Origin: Firmicutes bacterium UBA3914 | GTDB taxonomy: Bacteria; Bacillota; Limnochordia; Darwinibacteriales; Darwinibacteriaceae | Assembly: GCA_002391385.1 (NCBI GenBank) | Contig: DGEY01000018.1 | Span: forward strand, 24,434-33,426 | Direction: 5' to 3' | Length of the DNA stretch: 8,993 bases | In this document: positions 6,329 to 8,993 of the stretch, one piece after another | Position numbering within the stretch: position 1 is the stretch's first letter | Layout of the letters: the number at the start of each line of letters is the position of its first letter | The notes under the pieces: model-generated | The model's database searches: none | What the model saw: only the letters and a program-made list of their open reading frames with translations | Told to the model about the DNA's origin: nothing | Made by a program: the position numbers and the translations under genes

Positions 6329-6675
6329 AGAAGATTTTCCATCTGCAGGAGCGTTTTGACCGGGCAGTCGTGGAAAAGCGGGGCCTCAACTTCAGCCAGG
6401 AGGTCTGGATTCAAAAGGAAGTTCTGGCCATCATGTCCGAGCTTGCGGAGATCTTGGATGAGGTGAATTTCAAGTGGTGGAAAGACCCCAAGGAGATCGA
6501 CCGCGAGCGGCTCCTGGAAGAGATCGTGGATGTGCTGCACTTCTTTGTCAGCATGTGCCTGAAGGCCGGCATCGGGCCGGAAGAGCTGTACCGGGCCTAC
6601 ATCCGCAAAAACCAGGAGAATTTCGCCCGGCAGGAGGGCCGAACTGACCGGGAAGGGTATGCTTGGAACAAATAG
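6310..6675 (+). CDS. Dimeric all-alpha dUTP diphosphatase / MazG-like nucleotide pyrophosphatase
   Basis: A 121-residue, mostly helical protein. Magnesium-binding acidic residues follow the all-alpha NTP pyrophosphatase pattern: SELAE (Glu44 and Glu47) and EEIVD (Glu71 and Asp74), separated by the conserved FKWWKDP segment. With the N-terminal LQERFD and VEKRGL helices this best fits the dimeric dUTPase family (dUTPase_2) rather than tetrameric MazG; the expected reaction is dUTP to dUMP plus pyrophosphate, limiting uracil entry into DNA. The ATG at 6310 has GAGGGAGG seven bases upstream, and an in-frame ATG at 6322 behind GGAG is a second option. It overlaps the peptidase gene by 19 bases, so the two are probably translationally coupled. 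In many clostridia a trimeric dut gene occupies this spot, so an unrelated enzyme of the same function may have replaced it. Confidence 0.85.
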   Translation: MEKDMLKKIFHLQERFDRAVVEKRGLNFSQEVWIQKEVLAIMSELAEILDEVNFKWWKDPKEIDRERLLEEIVDVLHFFVSMCLKAGIGPEELYRAYIRKNQENFARQEGRTDREGYAWNK

Positions 6676-6691
6676 AAGATTGTGTTATAAT
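6663..6691 (+). promoter_or_regulatory. Near-consensus sigma-A promoter overlapping the end of the pyrophosphatase gene
   Basis: TTGGAA (6663-6668) and a perfect TATAAT (6686-6691) are separated by 17 bases, and TG one base before the -10 makes it an extended -10 promoter (TGTTATAAT). Transcription would begin near 6698, about 38 bases before the chosen start of the beta-barrel gene. The -35 hexamer lies in the last codons of the pyrophosphatase gene, so this gene gets its own vegetative promoter inside the cluster. This is the strongest promoter I see in the window. Confidence 0.8.
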
Positions 6692-6735
6692 ACTGTTACT
6701 CCGCGCCCAGGGAGATGTCCAAAGGAGAGTGTTCT

Positions 6736-7965
6736 TTGTACATGCGCGGAGCTTTTTTTGTCCTTTTTTGCCTGGCCGCCACAGCTGCAGCCTCCGCAGC
6801 GGGCTTGGGCGGAGAAGTTTCCGGCTTTCTATCCCCCGACGGGTTTGCCCAGAGCTTTTACCTTTCCTTTGACCACCAGCTGGATTCCACAGACCTGCGC
6901 CTCGGTGTGGTGGGGGAGTACGGCTCTGAGGGGGCTTTCCAGCTTAGCCCCAGGTGGCAGCTGGAACTTGGTGACCTGGGCCCCTTTCTCCTGCGGGCTG
7001 GACGAGATGTAGACCACTACACCTCCTCTGATCTCTTCCGCTTAATCAGCAAAAACAACCGCTCCCCAGCCAGTTCCTTCTTAACCCTGGAAAGCCCCCA
7101 AGCTTCCTTCGGTTTTCTGCAGGCTGTACCCCTGCGCAGCGGGGATCCCGTCAGCGCGCTGTTCGCAGAGGCGCTCCTGGAAGCGGGGCCCCTCGGTTTC
7201 CGGGGTCTGCACCTGCAGTTCGCCGGCGGTGGCCAGGGGGGTACCGCGGCAGTTCTGCAGGCTGAGGCCGCGCTGGGACCTTGGGCCGCGGCGGCAGCCG
7301 CGGGCTGGGTCCAGGAGGGCACTTTGGCGAGCCGGGGCACCGTTGTGGTACTGGAAAGAAGCGGCAGCGGCCTGCAGGGCAGCTTCACCTGGCAGAGCAT
7401 CGAACCTGGTTTTGCCAGTCTTTTGGCGAAGAGCAACCGCTACCCTCCAGGCCGTAGGGGCTGGGAACTGGAACTTAAGCTTCCCCTTGGCGCCCTGGAA
7501 GGGGAGGTGGATCTGCGCCGCCAGGGCAACCTGGCAGGGACCCGCAGCTATAACCGCCTGGCTTTCACCTGCCGGGCAGGGGAAAACTTCAGCGTGCAGT
7601 GGCGGCTGGAACCCACCCGGGCGCTGGTGCTGCGCTACAGCGGGGAGGGTCTGCTCTGGCAGGTTGATGCCGTAAATCTAGTGGTGCGCCATGACCGGGA
7701 AACCGAGGCGGGGAGCTGGAGCTGGCGCGCCGATGCCAAGCGCAGGATCGCCCGTCTCGAAGTGCAGCTGGATAGGACCCTGAAGTGGCGCCTGGTGGCG
7801 AAGTACGATTTCCTCCTGCACCGAGCCCACACTTACCTCAGGGTGCGCTGGGAGAGGGCCAAGCAGTATGTACAGCTGGAGCTGGGGGAATATGATGGGG
7901 GCAACCTCACCGCGAGCTTCGGCCAGCCGGCCCAGCTCAAACTATCTTGGGGGTGGCAGTTCTAG
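6736..7965 (+). CDS. Exported beta-strand-rich protein, predicted outer-membrane beta-barrel
   Basis: Unrecognised family. The start is set by AAAGGAG (6721-6727): TTG at 6736 lies 8 bases after it. ATG 6742 is possible; ATG 6715 has its GGGAG directly adjacent and would place the better site inside the gene. The 409-residue product has a clear signal peptide (MRGAFFVLFCLAATAAASA) cut near ASA-A. The remainder has no long hydrophobic helix but many strands with alternating residues, such as SVQWRLE, LVLRYSG, KWRLVAKYDF, TYLRVRW and YVQLELGEY. It ends LKLSWGWQF: terminal Phe with hydrophobic residues at -3, -5, -7 and -9, the classical C-terminal signal of outer-membrane beta-barrels. The alternative is a secreted beta-rich wall protein. 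It lies between the dUTPase-like gene and ymxH under its own promoter, with no terminator before ymxH, so ymxH may be co-transcribed. Confidence 0.8.
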   Translation: MYMRGAFFVLFCLAATAAASAAGLGGEVSGFLSPDGFAQSFYLSFDHQLDSTDLRLGVVGEYGSEGAFQLSPRWQLELGDLGPFLLRAGRDVDHYTSSDLFRLISKNNRSPASSFLTLESPQASFGFLQAVPLRSGDPVSALFAEALLEAGPLGFRGLHLQFAGGGQGGTAAVLQAEAALGPWAAAAAAGWVQEGTLASRGTVVVLERSGSGLQGSFTWQSIEPGFASLLAKSNRYPPGRRGWELELKLPLGALEGEVDLRRQGNLAGTRSYNRLAFTCRAGENFSVQWRLEPTRALVLRYSGEGLLWQVDAVNLVVRHDRETEAGSWSWRADAKRRIARLEVQLDRTLKWRLVAKYDFLLHRAHTYLRVRWERAKQYVQLELGEYDGGNLTASFGQPAQLKLSWGWQF

Positions 7966-8004
7966 CCCCTCGCGCGTGCACATATGCTAAGCCGAGGTGG
8001 TGGT

Positions 8005-8304
8005 ATGCGCTACTCGGAACTGTCGGGCAAGGAGATCGTCTGCATCGATGAGGGCATCCGGCTTGGGGTTGTGGACCGCACCGATTTGATCATTGACCTG
8101 CGCACCGGTGAGGTGCAGTCTATCGTGATTCCCTACGGCAGCCGCTGGTTCCGGCCCAAGCTCATTGTCATCCCCTGGCGGGGCATCAAAAAGATCGGCC
8201 GGGATTTGATCATTGTGGATCTGACCACGGCTGAGGACTACAGTGCGGTGATGAAGAAAATTCAGGAAGGACGCAGTTGGAATAAGCCCCCTTTCTTTGG
8301 GTAA
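8005..8304 (+). CDS. ymxH: YlmC/YmxH family PRC-barrel protein
   Basis: A 99-residue PRC-barrel protein. It starts MRYSELSGKEIV, nearly the same as B. subtilis YmxH (MRLSELSGKEIV), and continues with RLGVVDRTDLIID, a VIPYGSRWF loop, IVIPWRGIKKIG and DLIIVDL, spanning the usual five- to six-strand barrel. It is about 14 residues longer than B. subtilis YmxH, owing to a tail ending WNKPPFFG. GAGGTGGT lies four to five bases before the ATG at 8005; a longer frame to 7984 has no ribosome binding site. The family is tied to sporulation by expression and by its place near mlpA and the dipicolinate genes; its molecular role is not established. The 39-base gap from the beta-barrel gene has no terminator, so the two are likely on one transcript. 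Confidence 0.93.
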   Translation: MRYSELSGKEIVCIDEGIRLGVVDRTDLIIDLRTGEVQSIVIPYGSRWFRPKLIVIPWRGIKKIGRDLIIVDLTTAEDYSAVMKKIQEGRSWNKPPFFG

Positions 8305-8330
8305 GCTAGAGCTAAGACATGGAAAGGGGG
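8287..8330 (+). promoter_or_regulatory. Inverted repeat pairing the end of ymxH with the next ribosome binding site
   Basis: CCCCCTTTC (8287-8295), in the last codons of ymxH, is a perfect 9-base complement of GAAAGGGGG (8322-8330), which is the ribosome binding site of the stress-protein gene. The ymxH stop (8302-8304) lies in the 26-base loop. A ribosome finishing ymxH would cover the 5' arm and free the site, so translation of the second gene may depend on the first. Pairing is seen; function is inferred. The same layout occurs at 1966-1993. Confidence 0.5.
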
Positions 8331-8337
8331 AACATTA

Positions 8338-8841
8338 TTGTCAACTGTCATTGGCGTTTTCAGTGACATATCCACGGCCGAAAAGGCGGTTAAGGCACTG
8401 AGAGATAAAGGGTTCAAAGACAACGAGATCTCCATCGTGGCCAAAGATGAGAAGGCCCGTCGGGGCGGCACCGACATGGAAACGGGGGGAGAGTTCGGCA
8501 CCGATTCCATCGCCGAGGGAACCACCTGGGGTGGGGCCCTGGGCGGCGTGGCGGGCCTGTTGGCTGGTGTTGGCGCCCTGGCCATCCCCGGCATCGGGCC
8601 CATTGTGGCGGCGGGGCCGCTGGCCGGCGCCCTGTCCGGTGCGGTGACTGGGGGTGTGGCCGGGGGCTTGATTGACCTGGGCATCCCCGAAGATAAGGGG
8701 CGCCAATACGAAGAGAACCTGAAGCAGGGAGGCGTCTTGGCTGTAATCGAGACTAGCGATGACAAAGCAAATGACGCCAGCTCCATCCTCAGGCAGCACG
8801 GTGCCAAAGATGTGGAAACCCACGGAGGGAAACAGAGCTAA
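8338..8841 (+). CDS. YflT-like general stress protein with glycine-zipper core
   Basis: A 167-residue protein starting at TTG 8338, seven bases after AAAGGGGG; no ATG lies nearby and the alignment to the family begins here (TVIGVFSDISTAEKAVKALRDKGF). Residues 3-36 resemble the N-terminal part of the heat-induced stress protein domain (YflT/general stress protein 17M type). Residues 62-114 are Gly/Ala-rich with small-residue spacing (GGALGGVAGLLAG, GAVTGGVAGG), suggesting paired membrane helices or a glycine zipper. Residues 117-160 return to a soluble alpha/beta segment (YEENLKQGGVLAVIE ... ILRQHGAKDVE), so the hydrophobic piece looks inserted into one domain. Such proteins are widespread in spore-formers and respond to stress; no biochemical role is known to me. 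It is the last gene of the unit, and a strong terminator follows. Confidence 0.85.
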   Translation: MSTVIGVFSDISTAEKAVKALRDKGFKDNEISIVAKDEKARRGGTDMETGGEFGTDSIAEGTTWGGALGGVAGLLAGVGALAIPGIGPIVAAGPLAGALSGAVTGGVAGGLIDLGIPEDKGRQYEENLKQGGVLAVIETSDDKANDASSILRQHGAKDVETHGGKQS

Positions 8842-8852
8842 GAGTTGGGAAT

Positions 8853-8904
8853 GGGGCTGTTGCAGAATGAACGTTGATTAGTTCATCCTGCGCGGCCCTT
8901 TTTT
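8853..8904 (+). terminator. Rho-independent terminator after the stress-protein gene
   Basis: A long hairpin is followed by six T (8899-8904). The arms pair as GGGC (8854-8857) with GCCC (8895-8898), then a T-G-T/G-C-G stretch with wobble pairs and one bulged T, then GCAG (8862-8865) with CTGC (8888-8891), then ATGAAC-type pairing (8867-8872 with 8881-8886) around an 8-base loop. This closes the ymxH / stress-gene unit. Confidence 0.88.
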
Positions 8905-8919
8905 GTCTAATAACGAGAA

Positions 8920-8943
8920 TACGGGCTCGCGAAGGAGCCCGTA
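8920..8943. repeat. Perfect 9-base inverted repeat downstream of the terminator
   Basis: TACGGGCTC (8920-8928) and GAGCCCGTA (8935-8943) are perfect complements around the loop GCGAAG. No T-run follows, so it is not a second intrinsic terminator on the plus strand. It could be a repeated extragenic palindrome or the first stem of a structured leader. Confidence 0.6.
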
Positions 8944-8993
8944 CCCTGTCTCTTCTTCACATCTGACGCTCGCGACGGAGAGGGTAGAGTAGG
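8942..8993 (+). other. Possible beginning of a structured leader RNA (T-box-like?), cut by window end
   Basis: No coding frame is seen here. TACCCT (8942-8947) plus CTC (8950-8952) can pair with GAG (8978-8980) plus AGGGTA (8981-8986). The purine-rich stretch GACGGAGAGGGTAGAGTAGG at the end is reminiscent of the AG-rich 5' part of T-box Stem I. The resemblance is loose and the element is truncated. Confidence 0.2.

Noticed and set aside
6715..6735. ATG 6715 as the start of the beta-barrel gene
   Set aside because: Its GGGAG lies directly against the ATG with no spacing, and the good AAAGGAG site would fall inside the gene. TTG 6736 has correct spacing and places the signal peptide at the N-terminus.
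1..8993. CRISPR array, tRNA, rRNA, insertion sequence or defence system
   Set aside because: No regularly spaced repeats, no tRNA-like cloverleaf, no transposase and no nuclease or toxin-antitoxin genes were seen on either strand.

Overview
The window (8,993 bases, GC-rich) looks like a chromosomal segment of an endospore-forming Firmicutes-type bacterium. The evidence is a SleB-type cortex hydrolase, PdaB/YlxY-type deacetylases, an M16 peptidase of the MlpA/YmxG type and a YmxH PRC-barrel protein. The order ylxY - mlpA (ymxG) - ymxH is the one known from Bacillus and many clostridia. One gene looks like a signal-peptide-bearing outer-membrane beta-barrel, which would suit a diderm lineage such as Limnochordia. 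That placement is inference.

Layout. 1-1289: the 3' part of a family 2 glycosyltransferase overlapping a divergent MraY/WecA-like membrane protein, probably a lipid-linked sugar pair. 1352-3742: a LysM-SleB hydrolase followed by two tandem NodB-fold deacetylase-like genes, all on the + strand and tightly packed. 3731-4957 (- strand): an SH3b + GH18-like protein of the spore-glycosidase type whose catalytic acidic motif is gone; it converges on and overlaps the second deacetylase by 12 bases. 4958-5071: a short divergent control region. 5072-6675: M16 peptidase overlapping an all-alpha dUTPase/MazG-like pyrophosphatase. 6663-7965: a near-consensus sigma-A promoter, placed over the end of the pyrophosphatase gene, driving a predicted beta-barrel protein. 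8005-8841: ymxH and a YflT-like general-stress protein, followed by a strong intrinsic terminator at 8853-8904. 8905-8993: non-coding but rich in inverted repeats, possibly the start of a structured leader of a gene beyond the window.

The common theme is the cell envelope and spore: peptidoglycan binding and cleavage, deacetylase-fold proteins, lipid-linked glycosyl transfer, envelope proteolysis and a possible outer-membrane protein. At two gene junctions (1966-1993 and 8287-8330) a short perfect hairpin pairs the end of one gene with the ribosome binding site of the next, a layout that fits translational coupling. I see no CRISPR array, tRNA, rRNA, insertion sequence or defence system. The observations most worth checking are the beta-barrel gene inside the sporulation-linked cluster, the catalytically stripped GH18 protein, and the degenerate deacetylase fused to a peptidoglycan-binding-like domain.
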